Source: Cryptococcus deneoformans JEC21
Taxonomy: Eukaryota > Basidiomycota > Tremellomycetes > Tremellales > Cryptococcaceae
Assembly (NCBI RefSeq): GCF_000091045.1
Contig: NC_006670.1
Location: forward strand, 655,001-719,000
DNA length: 64,000 nt
Direction of reading: 5' to 3'
A program made the translations under genes and the position numbers. The notes under the pieces are model-generated. The model was not told the DNA's origin. It saw only the letters and a program-made list of their open reading frames with translations, and did no database searches. The stretch's first letter is position 1; each line of letters starts with the position of its first letter. Positions 10,724 to 23,950 of this stretch are shown here, one piece after another.

Positions 10724-12196
10724 TCACGAATATCCGAAGTATACACCATGAACACTATCTCCCTCCTCCGCCAAAGCCTCGTTTAATACCTTCGCTAGCC
10801 TCAGACCCGCCATAGCCATCATTTTCTCCAAAATCTTTTGCCTTCCAATTTCTCCCAGATACTCATCAGTGTCGAGTTCTATCAATGGTTCGTTTGGCTG
10901 GCCGGTGTATTTACTGGGCCAAACGATGTCACAGTTGAGTTGATGAATGGGACTGATCCAGTGATAGGGGCAAGAAGGAAAAGTCATATTAACTTCCTTG
11001 ACTGCAAGAATCTTTGGAGTGAGGGCTAAAGTCTGATCTTCGAAATTTGCTGTTTCAATCACAGGAAGCGCAAAAGAAAGCTCGGCCAGTTCCGAAAGTC
11101 GACCGGGAAGAAGGGATAGAGCAAATGATGCAGCTGAGCGGAAATGATCTTTGATGATAGTTGACGCAGAAGGCGGAATAGAGTTCTGAGAGGAATGAGG
11201 ATAGGGATCGCCTGTGGCCGGACAGGAAATCCATGAATCGACTTCATCGCGCCACCAAAGGCGGATTCCCTCCCATACGATCCAGCGAACGTATGGGTCG
11301 AAGATTGCCCCTGGGAGACACCTTTCAATATGTTTTCTACAGAGACGTAATTCTTATTATCAGACGCTGGATCCATGTGGTAAAAATTCAACTAGTATCT
11401 CACGATGGTAAGGGAGAGGTGTAGTTTGACAATTCGCGGATGTTCTTGGTGATGATTCCTGAATCCCACACAGAATGCAAGCTGAACATCCATTAGCTCA
11501 AAGACACAATGACTAGAAGAATTCTGTACTTACTTCCTTTCTCTTCCTTCAAATAAGAACTTGGCTATAAATCAGACGAATCAGCTCACATGCCTACGTG
11601 CCCATCTTTTCATACATAACACACCTCCGTTTCCGCCCTTATCCCTTCCTGCGAGATGTAACGGTTGGTGAGAGTCTCCAATGAAATGAACCAAAAATCG
11701 CAATGGAATATCCACGTCTTTTCCGCCCTTCCCGTCCATTATGAGCCTAGTGAAATTTTGGATAGCTGTAATCACATTGACATCTTCGTTCTGCCATCCA
11801 TGCTGACCAAATTCGCAGTGGTCCTGGGGATGATCGTTTCTTGCTGTATGTAAACAATCAGTATGTACCTTAATTATTAGGGTACATACACACCATTGAT
11901 ATAATGCATAGGAGCTGTTCCACGATACCTGTTCCGCACAATGTCGGCCCAAGCAGCTACCGGTGCTAGGTGACAGTTGGCTTCCTCGGGAAGAATACTG
12001 CATAACTTTGCCCTTGTCGATGGGAAAAGATGTATTTGTGCTATGGTTGCAACCATCTCATGGCCTGGAATCGGTCATTACCAGTTAATAACCAGCAGAC
12101 ACCAAGCATAATTCAGGAACACCTACCAGCTGCGCCCCAGGATAGGGCTGAAGGAAGGGCGGAGGCAACTACCACGGCCAATGGCAGAAGCTTCAT
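10724..12196 (-). CDS. Secreted S1/P1-type nuclease
   Basis: Exons (descending) 12196-12127, 12064-11894, 11843-11625, 11564-11534, 11481-11404 and 11336-10724 join to 393 residues. A signal peptide (MKLLPLAVVVASALPSALS) ends just before WGAAGHEMVA, so the mature protein would begin with the Trp that ligates zinc in this family. Other zinc ligands are visible: AAWAD, HYING, and the HFIGDSHQPLHLAGRDKGGN signature. NDHPQDHCEFG and the late WEGIRLWWRDEV are also typical. The enzymes cleave single-stranded DNA/RNA and 3'-nucleotides outside the cell, mainly for phosphate and nucleotide scavenging. The C-terminal region (from about residue 260) is longer than in Aspergillus P1 and may be a lineage-specific extension. 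Confidence 0.85.
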
Positions 12197-12773
12197 GATG
12201 ACAGTGATTACTTGCGACCTGTAGAATTTGAGTATAGCGCAGCGCCTAGTATTATTGACAGTTGGTGGATTGCGACAGATTATGAAGAGTAAGGATGGGA
12301 GTTTTCAGACTATCGAGGATAGCAACCTGACGTATGACGGTGGGCACAGGTATATCAGTAGATAAAAGTGTGGGTGTTCTCAATATAACGTAGTATCTGG
12401 ATGGTTAATGTACTTGGGTAGGATGAATTGCAGGACAGATCCATCACTCATCGTATCATTCGTTGTCCAGCTTCTTCTGCTGCTGTGCTCGCCATCGTCA
12501 TATTATCCGCCTCCTTCCCCCCCGACGTCCCCGGAGGCGGCGGTCGCCGTTGTGGTCGTTCCTAGGACTGACGTGTCATTGAAAGCCCTTTGTGCCATAC
12601 TAGTTACGTAACGTAAAAGCATTTCTATCAAACGGTGCGCGACCGGGAGGACAAAGTCTCGGCGAGGGCTTCAGTGTTTGGTCATTATTTCCGCTTTCGA
12701 TTTCGCTCTGATAGTAATAAAACTTTAATTTCTCTTATCATCTTCTTGCCAGTGCTCCTCCTGGCTTTCCAAC
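12197..12773. promoter_or_regulatory. Shared upstream region of S1 nuclease and IDI1
   Basis: The 577 bp between two outward-reading genes must hold both promoters. Visible features are a pyrimidine-rich block near 12500-12530 and a T/C-rich leader (12720-12770) just before the IDI1 start. No conserved operator was recognised. Confidence 0.45.
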
Positions 12774-13792
<1,019 letters not shown>

Positions 13793-13929
13793 GTTCTGTC
13801 ATAGTTAAAGAGAGCAGCATTGATCTTTGAGATAGTGGACGGCGTTTTGGACATTCGTGTAATTTCATACTTTTTTTTGGACATAATGGAGGTATATTCT
13901 CTATCTTAGCGCTGCATTAATCGGATGTT

Positions 13930-14976
13930 CTAGTCGAAACGGAAGTTTTGCTTTGAAATGAACTCCCCCTCGATAGATCTAATGATATATGTCGGATCGA
14001 CAAGATAATTCCTGACCTGTTCGTTATTTTTCATGTCCACGGCATCGACTGTCACCGGACGTTAGAATACAGAGTGTCGTTTACAATCATTCCTTACCTC
14101 TTTCTTCACATTTTTTGACATCTTCAACAATTCCAGCCTCCCAGTTTCTTTTTATTACTCGTTTCCTTGCTACATTCTCATCAACATCAACCCAGACGCC
14201 CATATCCATCATTGCTGCACACTCTCTCCAGCCAGGTTGGTCAAGAAGAGTATAAAGACCTTCTATGAGGATGATGCGGTGTCCGGGTAAGATAGGGAAA
14301 GGTGAAGGCTTGGGATCTTTAGAAGCATGGTCGAATGTTGGAAAGGGGATGTTTCTCGGCGGGTGAGGGTAAAGAGGAATGCGGAGAAGTGAGAGGAAAC
14401 TTCTATATGAATTCAAATTAAAAGTAAAAGAAGCTCCCTATAGGGAAACTGTTTCAGTATTGTCGATGAGATATTTTCAAGGATGTGCTCACCCTTCTCC
14501 AATGAGCGTCCTGAGGATCATCAAAGTCGTCTAATTCCTCTCGACGATAATGCCATCCATCCAAACCTATCGTTAAGGCAACCTCGTCGTCATTTCCTTG
14601 CTGGATATTCCCTTCGGCAAGCAAAGATGAAACAGGATTCTCAATGTGAGAAGGATTTGTGGGTGGATGGCCAAGGATGAAGGAATTGAGGGCATCGGCG
14701 AGGGGATATGCGAGAGTAGATTTACCCGATCCAGGTGGCCTGTTATGCCGCCCGTTCGGTCCATGCCGTGAGTTTTTGTTGGCTCATACTGAGTATAGCG
14801 AGAATAGAGGTACACACCCTGCTATTGCGACTAGGAGTCTCCTATCTTTTGGAAGTCTCGTAATGGTTAGTTCTGAAATTCAATCTTTACGCACGCGCAG
14901 CAAGCGAAGGGAGCTTTACTTACTCGTTATACTTTTTGGCAATTTCGTTGACGAGTTGTTCAGGGGTAACCTGCAT
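13930..14976 (-). CDS. P-loop kinase of the uridine kinase/Yfh7 type
   Basis: Exons (descending) 14976-14924, 14856-14818, 14739-14493, 14437-14098 and 14048-13930 join to 265 residues. The Walker A loop GPPGSGKST lies at residues 31-39, the substrate region carries GLDGWHYRREELDDF and HWRRGASFTF, and a Walker B-like strand reads RIILIEGLYTLLD. WVDVDENVARKRVIKRNW is the lid typical of the phosphoribulokinase/uridine kinase family. The C-terminus (NYLVDPTYIIRSIEGEF) matches the fungal cytosolic members related to yeast Yfh7. The physiological substrate is not known from sequence; nucleoside, pantothenate-like or sugar kinases share the fold. It shares 259 bp of upstream DNA with SWT1. Confidence 0.8.
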
Positions 14977-15235
14977 GACTTGGACACGTTCAATGATTCT
15001 TTTGTCGAATAAATGATGTCTCCTTTTAATATGGAAAGATGAAAGTAATGCTATATCGGACACAAACTACTACGTAAACACGCCGACGAGACAACGAAAC
15101 ATTTGAGTGTTTCACCTCCACCGGAGTCCGAAGCCGATTCATTCATTGCGTCTTGATCCCTCGCTCTCGCTGTCTTCAGCACCTTCTTCTCTGTACCCTT
15201 TGTTGTTATCCAGCTTCTTCCCTCCCTCCCATCAT
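14977..15235. promoter_or_regulatory. Compact bidirectional promoter, kinase and SWT1
   Basis: Only 259 bp separate two divergent start codons, so both genes must draw on the same regulatory DNA. The right half is a pyrimidine-rich leader. An earlier in-frame start for SWT1 was not found: the frame is open from 15107 but without an ATG. Confidence 0.5.
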
Positions 15236-17040
15236 ATGTACTCCCTTCCCACCCAGTCTCTATCACATATTAATTCTCCTTCTCATCCATCTTCTCCTCA
15301 GCCTGCAGCCTTCCCGTCATCCCCTTCTTTACTGCGAGACGTCGGCGATGAGCAAATGATATGGGAACCCATAGAACCCATAGTGCCTGTACGTGATGCC
15401 AAGCAGATTAGATATAACGTTGACTTTACATTTTCTGTCCAGGATACCAGTCAGATGCATTATCTGGCTTTGGATACCAACATATTGATCAACTATTTGA
15501 ACACTGTTCGGACTCTACATACCTTACTGTCGGCTTCTGTTGATCGATTAAGGCTATTGATACTTATTCCTATAAAAGTCATTCAAGGTTAGTTGACTCA
15601 TTCAACAGCATTGGGTCCATCGCAGCTGACCCGGAATAGAGATTGATGGTCTCAAGCATTCACAAAAACTACCGTACCCTGACTCACCCGTTGATATAGG
15701 CCGTCTTGCTAGACTTGCCAACACTTGGCTATTGGAGACGAATAGAATAAAGAGAGAAGGTGGATTGTCTGCGGTAAGATGTCAAAGCTTGAAAGAGAGA
15801 TACGACCGTTCGATGATTGTGGGTCTACGTTCTTGTTTTATTGCCTTGGGCTATGTTGCTGACCTTACTAGGGCGGGAAAGGTGACGACGATATTCTGGA
15901 CTGCTGTATGTATTTCGATCAACATGGAGCTAAGGTCGTGTTGTGGACAAATGACAAAAATCTTAGCCTGAAGGTAAGATCTACACCCATAGGCTACTTA
16001 TTTGGTGCTCACTGTGGCCGAACTTCCAAAGTAGGCTGAGGCCAATAACATCCAAACTTTGGGTGGTCATCCATCATCTCTCAGTGCTCTCCTAAAAGTT
16101 TCTGGGGCAGACCTCCCCAGCGACTTATGGGATCAGGCTGCTGCACTAGATGGTGACGCTCAAAAATCGGCTGAATCGCCAGAGACACATAAAGACAATT
16201 CCGACATACATATGAATGATGCCGATCACTTAGTATATATAACAGCTGCTTTGAGTTTACAGAGAGCTGATTCTCAGTGTGCCCTCACAGGTCGAATCTT
16301 GCCATGATTTTGATAGTCTCTCATCGCCAATCTTTGACCAGTCAAACAGTGGCAAACCGAAATACTTTGCCGATCTCCCACCAATATTCTCTCATGGTTC
16401 TCGTGAGATCAACCAAGTGCATACTCCGCCCCAAGCCGACACTGTTCAAAGACGCTACCCTCTTCTTTCCAACCCTGGACAGGATGACGATATTGAAATT
16501 GATGAAGAGCCATTATCTCACTGCTCTGCCTTTTCATCTCGGACAACTCACTCAGCTGCTTCAACCAGCCACGCATCTTCGATACACGCTGAACTCTCGT
16601 CGCACAGACGGTTTGCCCGTCACCCATCAAGTCTGATGCTGTCATCTCTTCGCATATCGCTTCTGTCTCCAACACTTGCCCTCATATCTCACCCCTCTTA
16701 CGCGCCACATGTTTCATCTTCTCCCCCGCCATCAACCCTACCGTCAGTCTCTATCCTATCAACTCTACTTTCTTCCTTAACGTCCCTTGATTCATACCTC
16801 TCATCACAATCATATCCCATTGAGCATCCCTTGCGATTGAGCTTAATGCGAGGGACAATTGCTGTCAAAACAATTCAAAAGTACATCGAGTACCATGAAA
16901 ACCCCCAAGCAAACGGCGGAACTAGGAGAATCAAGACAAATGATATGCTCGTGGCCGTGAATAATTTGAGAGATACATTGAAGGACCTGGATGTGGAGAT
17001 GGGGATGGACGTGCTCGACGATTTCAAGGGATATGACTGA
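15236..17040 (+). CDS. SWT1: PIN-domain RNA endonuclease of nuclear mRNP surveillance
   Basis: Exons 15236-15388, 15443-15587, 15640-15818, 15872-15973, 16035-16232 and 16291-17040 join to 508 residues. The PIN core is at residues about 58-195, with acidic metal-binding positions in LALDTNILINYL, EIDGLK, GDDDILDCC and LWTNDKNL. These match yeast Swt1, which cleaves unspliced or defective mRNPs at the nuclear pore. The middle is Ser/Thr-rich and low-complexity; the last 130 residues are helical (LLSSLTSLDSYLSSQ, AVKTIQKYIEYHENP), like the Swt1 C-terminal region. The first intron (15389-15442, 54 nt) is in frame and could be retained. The acceptor at 16290 was chosen because closer sites run into stops. 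Confidence 0.8.
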
Positions 17041-17342
17041 TTTTTTTGCATGATTAGCTACATAGATACGTACTCACAAGACAGGGCGGCCCGAAGGTAA
17101 CAGTCAAGCAGGCATATTTGTTGGTCCAGCAATCATATATTGATACAACCCGAGCCAACACAAAACAGATGACGTGATAAATACCATGCATATACACCAA
17201 ATACAAAACAGAATGACAGACCAACAGTGATCCGTCATATGGATCCTTGACGAACTGATTTTTTAGAAATGTAATAATTAGAGACTGCGGCGTGACATAT
17301 GACACAATTTTGATGTTTGCTTTCAGCTGGCTCTCCAAGCGT

Positions 17343-19761
17343 TTACTCAGAGCCGTTTCGAAGAAGAGGGTGGAGCTACGTCGGTGATTAATGTTTGTCT
17401 TTTGTCACTGGTAAAGTCAACTCACAAGCTGCTCATGTAAGGCTTTGCCTGCAGGAATCATAGGATATACGTGTTCGCTAGAAACGAGACATTCAAGTAC
17501 GATAGGCCTCTTGCCATCGTACTCCAGGAACTCCTTCATCATTCGAGGCAGATCTTCGAGCTTCGTGCACCTGAGTCCTTTGGTTCCCATAGACTCTGAG
17601 AGCTTAACGAAGTCGGGGTTGGTCATTCGGGTATGGGAGTATCGGTTTTCGTAGAAAAGGTCTGTGATTTCTCGGTCAGTATATAATTGTGTAAGAATCA
17701 AAGAAAGGATCAGTCACCTTGCCATTGCTCAACCATCCCTTGGAATTCATTGTTGAACAACAATACCTTGACACCGATGTCGTACTGGCTTGCAGTGGCT
17801 AGCTCCATGGCAGTCATGGAAAAGCTTGCATCACCGTCGATGTCTATCACATACTTTTCAGGAGCGGCAACCTTGGCGCCGATAGCTGAGGGAAGACCAA
17901 AGCCCATAGTACCAAGACCACCAGAAGAGACCCACGAACGAGGCTCAGTCCATCGGTAGTACTGACAGGCCCACATTTGATGTTGACCAACACCAGTCGA
18001 GATGATAAACTTCTCCTCTGTATTCATTGTAAGTTATAAAGTCAGAATTATATGGAAACCAGTTTGACTCACTGCCGAGAGCTTCAGCCTGTCGGTCAAG
18101 CTCCTGAACAACCTCTTGGGGCTTCAACTTCTGGCCCTCCTGGCTAGGAGTGTATGTGAAGGGGTACCTTTCCTTAGTAGCCTTGCATCGGCCAATCCAG
18201 GCAGATCGGTCGACGGCTTCAATTTGAGGGACAAGCTCTGCAAGAGAGGCAACGACATCGCCGAGCACAGGAATCTGGGCCTCAACAATCTTATTGATGT
18301 TTTTGGGTTGGATTTCGAAGTGAATGATACCACCTCGGCCCTCAGCAGCAGCAGCTTTGGCAGCGGGAGCGAAGGCTTGTTCAATCATCAGTTTGATTCG
18401 CAATCTGGCCTATACTTAGACTACTCACTATCAACCTTCCCTGTCACACGATCATCAAATCTCACTCCCAAGGCAATCAGCACGTCCGCCTCTTGCATCG
18501 CAAAGTTGGCGTATGCAGACCCATGCATACCGATCATGTGTAAACTCTTCTCGTCTCTCTCGTCGAAGGCTCCCAGACCCTGAAGAGTGGTGGTCACAGG
18601 AATCCTCCCCTTGTCAGAGAGCTCCTTGAGAAGTTTAGGGCCTTCAGGGGACGAAAGGACACCGTTACCGGCGAAGATAATGGGTCTCTTAGCCTTGTTG
18701 ATCATCTGCGCAGCCTCTGTAATCAAATCGGCATCGCCTGGAAGGGGGTCGGACGGTTGAGATGACGGGTTGAGAGGATTGGAAGGAAGGTAAGGAGAGT
18801 GACCAGGTTGAGCAGATTTAGCGGGGATTGGTGTCCGGAGGATAGCAGCGGTCACATCCTTGGGAAGATCAACCAAAACGGGGCCAGGACGGCCGGTGGT
18901 AGCAATCTTGAAAGCTTCGTTGATTCTTCTCGGGAGCTCAGCGATGTCTTTGACCATAACGTTCCACTTTGTGCAACTTCTAGAAATACCGACGACATCG
19001 GCTTCTTGGAAAGCATCGGAACCAATCAGGTTCGTGGCGACCTGACCACAGAAGACAACCATAGGCACACCGTCACTCAAGGCATCTTGCATCGGGGTAA
19101 TGACATTGGTAGCGCCAGGACCAGAAGTGACAAGGACAACACCTGGTTTGCCAGAAACGCGAGCGTAGCCTTCCGCCATGTGGCCAGCACCCTGCTCGTG
19201 TCTTGGAAGAACGAAATCGAAGTGAGGGGAGTTATAGATGGCGTCAAAGACAGGAAGAATGGCGCCGCCGGGATAACCAAAGACCTGCTTTACGTCGTGA
19301 CGAAGCATCATCTCTTGGAAGATTTGGCCACCGGAGAGACCGATAAATCTAATGATAACCTTAGCACACAATATGCAAGTTCCAAATGCGACCTACGAGT
19401 AGTCCAACCCGTTCTTTACCTGGCCGTCGCTTTCAAAACGAGGCGTATTAGCAGGCATGGGCTGAGGCGCTGCCTGAAAGTGTTGGGCAGGTTGAGGTCT
19501 GACAGCAGGACTTGCAGCAGCAGTAGAAGCGCTGCTTTGAATTTTCCTGGCATGGGCCCGGACACGCTCCTTGGCCTCGATAGTCATACCTTTCTCGCGG
19601 ATGGGAGCATCGTACACGGGAGCTGGGGCGTTTTGAGTGGAAGACGTGTGGATGTTGTTGGAATAACGGTCAGTGGACCTGTGTCTTCTTTGGAGGCCCG
19701 ACTGAAGGACTGCGTTCGGGGGAGGGATGCGTCTGAGAAGACGAGATTGGCGTGTAAGCAT
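17343..19761 (-). CDS. ILV2: Acetolactate synthase, catalytic subunit (mitochondrial)
   Basis: Thiamine-diphosphate enzyme making acetolactate or acetohydroxybutyrate for valine, leucine and isoleucine synthesis. Exons (descending) 19761-19397, 19348-18429, 18375-18073, 18017-17718, 17661-17426 and 17375-17343 join to 718 residues. An Arg-rich presequence ([15 protein letters not shown]...RRHRST) precedes a linker and the catalytic region: [14 protein letters not shown], the active-site Glu in [28 protein letters not shown], and the ThDP-binding [14 protein letters not shown]...FNNEFQGMV. The last exon encodes only ten residues; without that splice the protein would end two residues after GKALHEQL. 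The dense minus-strand frame leaves long unbroken plus-strand shadow frames (18799-19779), which I do not regard as coding. Confidence 0.95.
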
Positions 19762-20743
19762 TTTGATGACTGTCGATGAGAGTTAAGAAATGGAGATGGG
19801 GATATGCGTCTTGACTTGCCAGAAGCTGGCGGTTGCTGATTATTTCGATTTCTCCGCGTCTCTGACTCGAGCGGCCGAATCTCGCTTCGACTTTTCGAAT
19901 TCCCTCCCTGAAAAAATTAATGCCAAGTGGATTCTTTCAAAAGCGGCGTTACCCGCCTAATCTTGGTAGTAGTTCCTCCTCCTCCTCCTCTTCTTGCGCG
20001 TTCTTACTCCATCATATCACGCGAGCCAGCCGCCCGTGCGTAGAACATGTTTGACAGCGGAGTTCCACCAAACTCCATTTAGTTCATTTTTGAGCCCCAC
20101 ACGGAAAGGAGTAAACTCGGTCCGGGGCTTACACGGGACGAACTGGAGAACCTATGCCAACCAGCTTCTGCTGTGCCTGGCTTGCCGAAATGCCGTTTGC
20201 CGTATACACAATATGCAACAACGCTGTAAATATTCCCACCTGCCAGGCCGGAAGCCAGAAGCCCAGCGCTCACAATCAAGTCCACCAAGTACTGTACGTG
20301 CAGCAGGGAGGTTACATGCACACAACATAATCACGTGGAAAGCAGAGGCGTCGTTTTGGATGTCGGGACAGTGATCCCTTTGCCGAATCACTCCAGCGCC
20401 CAGGTACCAGATTAAACAGAAGAGAAGCATTTTCGCCGCATTTAGGCCATCTGAACATGCGACACAGAAGTGACGAGCGAGGAATGAACGGAGGCGGTGG
20501 GCGGTTCATCGCATCATCTGCTAATAATAATTGCGCATCTGCCATTTGCCCTGCCCTCTTCTTTTGCCATCAAAGTTCGGGCTAGCAACATAAAAAATCA
20601 GCTTTTCGACTTCCGAGAGGACGTGGGCTTGCATGTTCCATACTATAAAAGCTCGGTTAACAAATGAAACATCTATCGTTTTTACTTCCTCTTTATTTGC
20701 TGTCTAGTAGCATACTTACGGCCTACATCCGTTTTTCACAATC
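19762..20743. promoter_or_regulatory. Divergent upstream region, ILV2 and polyol dehydrogenase
   Basis: The 982 bp between the outward-reading ILV2 and polyol dehydrogenase genes have no credible gene. A TATAAAA box lies at 20644-20650, 94 bp before the dehydrogenase ATG at 20744, and a CCTCCTCCTCCTCCTC run lies near 19977-19991 on the ILV2 side. A purine/pyrimidine asymmetry is visible through 19980-20000. Confidence 0.5.
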
Positions 20744-22458
20744 ATGCCTACTTCACTTCCACTCGAATCCAAGCAACCTCCCAAACCCGAGGTATTTGAG
20801 GCCAAGAGTAATCTTGGTTTCATGCTTCACTCACCTCTCAAAACGAGCTTTGAAGAGGTATCCCATCATTTTGCATTCAGCGTCAGAGCGCTATATTTGT
20901 TCTTTGCTGATGAGCTCCACAGCAATCTGTTCCCGAAATTGGACCAGACGAAGTTTTAGTGGAGATTAAGAAAACGGTATGTATATCTCCTGAATGAACG
21001 GATGGTCATTGGTAACATCTTCTAAGGGTATTTGTGGCTCTGATGTTCACTGTCGGTACCCCTATCTTTTAGCATGGTCAGAACAATCTCTGGCTAACGA
21101 CTGATATTTCTCTCGTAGTTTATAACACTGGTAAAATGGGTCTTGCTGCTCTCACAGAGTCCATGTGCTTGGGTCATGAATCATCGGGCATCGTTGTTCA
21201 GCTTGGCTCTAACATTGTCCAGCAAGCGGCTCGCTCCAATGTGATGGCGACCGCGCGAGGAGAGGCCGAAGAGTCCAACAAAGGCACTGTGTCTAATAGG
21301 CCGCTTCAAGTAGGAGACAAAGTCGCTCTTGAACCGGGAGTTACTTGCCGGATGTGCGTAGACTGCAAGGGCGGCAAATATCAGGTGCATACCCTTTCCA
21401 CGTCCCTTGTAGAAGTAGCGAGAAACTGATGCTCTATAGATATGCGAGCACATGATATTTGCGGCCTACCCACCATCCACAGGTGGTACCCTCCAGCGTT
21501 ATTACGCTTTGTTCGTCGGTCTCTCGGAATGATGTCAAACCGAGACTGACATCTCTTCCGCAGACCTGCCGACCTTGTCTACCCTCTTCCTGACAATGTT
21601 GACCTCTCTTTCGGGGCCATGATGGAACCTCTTTCTGTGGCTACTCATGCAGTTGCTAATATTGGGGGTATGCGTACCGGCTGGAACGTCCTCATCACTG
21701 GTGCGGGTCCAGTAGGGTTGTTGGCTATGGCTGTTGCCAAAGGCTTAGGGGCTGGGAAGGTGATAGCCGTAGACATTAATGAAGAAAGGTTGCATTTCGC
21801 GAAGCAGTACGCGGCCACAGATACCTACATCCCTGTACGTTTCCTTGTGACAATGTGAACGGCGCTGATGACGGTTCCGATGCTCCTGACAGATCCCGCC
21901 AAATGAAGGAGAGTCCAGGGGCGATCATGCCGTTCGGGCGGCTGAGGACCTTCTTCGTTCCACTGGTACCCCCGCTCGCGGCCCAGGCTCCATTGATCTG
22001 GTTGTCGACGCAACAGGTGCCGAGACCTGCGTGTTAATGGGTTTGAATGCCATCAAGCCAGGGTAGGTTTCTCGCATGTTACGCGTCATTATTGAGGATG
22101 GTCCATACTGAGACTGATATAGGGGGATCTATGTGCAAATTGGTTTTGGTCCTCCCAACGTGTCTGTCCCTATGTTCCGGATTGTCACGAACGAGATCAC
22201 TATCCGAGGTGCATGGCGGTGAGTTCAACCAAGTCACGCGTACCAGCATAACCTGACTCATTCTGTCCTAAAAGTTATGGCTCTGGCGATTATCCTCTCG
22301 CCATTGATATGGTTGCTCGAGGTCTTGTCAATCTTAAACCTCTTTTAACGCATACCTTCAAGTTCGAAGACGCCCTTGAGGCATTTGAGATTACCAAAAA
22401 CGGGAGGGATAAGAATGGAAAAGGTGTTATCAAATGTGTCATTGACGGACCTGAGTAG
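20744..22458 (+). CDS. Zinc-dependent polyol dehydrogenase (sorbitol/xylitol type)
   Basis: Medium-chain dehydrogenase oxidising a polyol (sorbitol, xylitol or L-arabinitol) to the ketose with NAD(P). Exons 20744-20857, 20923-20976, 21027-21051, 21119-21384, 21440-21510, 21564-21834, 21893-22062, 22123-22218 and 22275-22458 join to 416 residues. Catalytic zinc ligands are in GICGSDVH and GHESSG; the structural zinc cysteines are C-x2-C-x2-C-x7-C (CRMCVDCKGGKYQIC). The Rossmann motif is GAGPVGLLAM. Compared with the usual 350-380 residues, an Ala/Glu/Asn-rich insert follows the GSNIV strand and a second lies before IDLVVDATGAETC. The exact substrate cannot be read from sequence. A TATA box stands 94 bp upstream, fitting a strongly regulated catabolic gene. 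Confidence 0.87.
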
Positions 22459-23059
22459 TGGATTGTTTTCTCGAGACATTTTCATAAGATGGGGGAGGGG
22501 TATTATGTTCATTCACGGACGTTGTCCGTATGCCGTTCGGTTTTTTTGAAGTTGATCCGTAAATTGTATATGCGACGAATATTGTGAAGATCGCAACCGT
22601 ATGCACAGAAGGCTAACGATTGTAAGATGCTGGTGCGGTGAATGTTAATTAATAACGTTAATGAGATGGATTCTGGGTAGCGGCCATGGTAGGATTCCTT
22701 CAAGAATTGGTAATTTTTAGATGAGAACATCGATAAAGTTCTCCATCCGCCATTATTTACGTTCGTCACACCCTACTCTACTGGATTTTTTATTCCTATT
22801 TATAAACTTGTTCCACAATTCTCGTTGCATTCGTTTATCTCGTCAACAGGCCATCTTTTTTTGATTCCTACTTTCGAACTACAGCACGGAGATAAGACAG
22901 ACCTCCGTCACCCCAAGTGCCACAACGGGATTAAAATGCCGGGCACACGGATGTCCGCCGGCCGTGCTGCGCGGTCTGTGCGATCGCTTGAAAGATAAGT
23001 CAGGCATCTATGCATCAATAATAGTAGACTCTTCAAATCATTGTAGAGATTAGACAGAC
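22459..23059. promoter_or_regulatory. Gap between polyol dehydrogenase and MPC1
   Basis: This 601-bp region should contain the dehydrogenase terminator and the MPC1 promoter. A GC-rich palindromic patch (GCCGGCCGTGCTGCGCGG, about 22958-22975) and GATAAG elements (about 22890 and 22995) are visible. No gene was found. Confidence 0.35.
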
Positions 23060-23845
23060 ATGGCGTAAGTTAATGATCCGGGCTTACAGTATTAATGAGA
23101 AGCTGACATTTTGGTTGCAGCTCGTAAGTCAATATCCATCACATAGCAGTCAATGATAGGAGTTGCGAGCGACCTGGTATCATAGGGCGTCACGAAGATA
23201 GGTACTAACGGCACGGTACAGAACATTTGTGAACTGGGCGAAGTCCCCTGCTGCTCGACAATATTTTTTCAGTATGTTGTATGTCCGCTCGGATGTAGGT
23301 TACTGACAATCGGTACAGGTACGCATTTCTGGGGGCCGGTTAGTTTCTTCTCTTTATAATTTTGCCTAGCTTCGTTTTGCCCATGTTTTCCTCACTGAGC
23401 ATGAATCGCAAAAAACTGGTACTGACGGCTTCTATATAAAGATTGCAAACTGGGGTCTTCCTCTTGCCGCTCTAGCGGATATTGCGAACAAAGATGAGGA
23501 AACAATTTCTGGTGTGATGAGTCCTACTTTGGCCGTCTATTCGTAAGTTGATATATGGTGTACTGTCTGCAGTGCAGAGGGACATCGCATGAAGTTATTT
23601 TGATGGATTGCAGAGCTGACCTCATATGTAGCTTGATCTTTATGCGATTCGCATGGCGCGTTCAACCTCGAAATTATCTTCTTTTCGCCTGTCACGCCAC
23701 CAATGCCGCTGCCCAACTTACTCAAGAAGCACGATTTCTCAACTACTGGTATTTCGGCGGCAAGGAAAAGAAGCATCCTGTGGGTGCCAAGGTGGATGAT
23801 GTAAAAGAAAAAGTACAGGAAGGTGTTGAAAAAGTTAAGGCTTGA
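23060..23845 (+). CDS. MPC1: Mitochondrial pyruvate carrier subunit 1
   Basis: Inner-membrane carrier subunit that moves pyruvate into mitochondria as a heterodimer with MPC2/3. Exons 23060-23064, 23121-23123, 23222-23271, 23319-23338, 23442-23542 and 23632-23845 join to 130 residues, the family length. Landmarks are [29 protein letters not shown], then [39 protein letters not shown] and a charged C-terminus. Most coding length sits in three membrane helices. Oddly, the first exon is 5 nt and the second only 3 nt; skipping the 3-nt exon keeps the frame and removes one residue. It converges on IES6 with 105 bp between stops. Confidence 0.88.
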
Positions 23846-23950
23846 TAAGGATGATCTATGTATATGGAGATAGACTGCTTGGCCTTCGACAGCGAGGACG
23901 CAATATGTACATTTAACAAGAGGCACATCAAAATAATACTGAGTGAAGGT

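Noticed and set aside
18799..19779. Long plus-strand open frame opposite ILV2 (326 codons)
   Set aside because: Codon-bias shadow of the acetolactate synthase coding strand.
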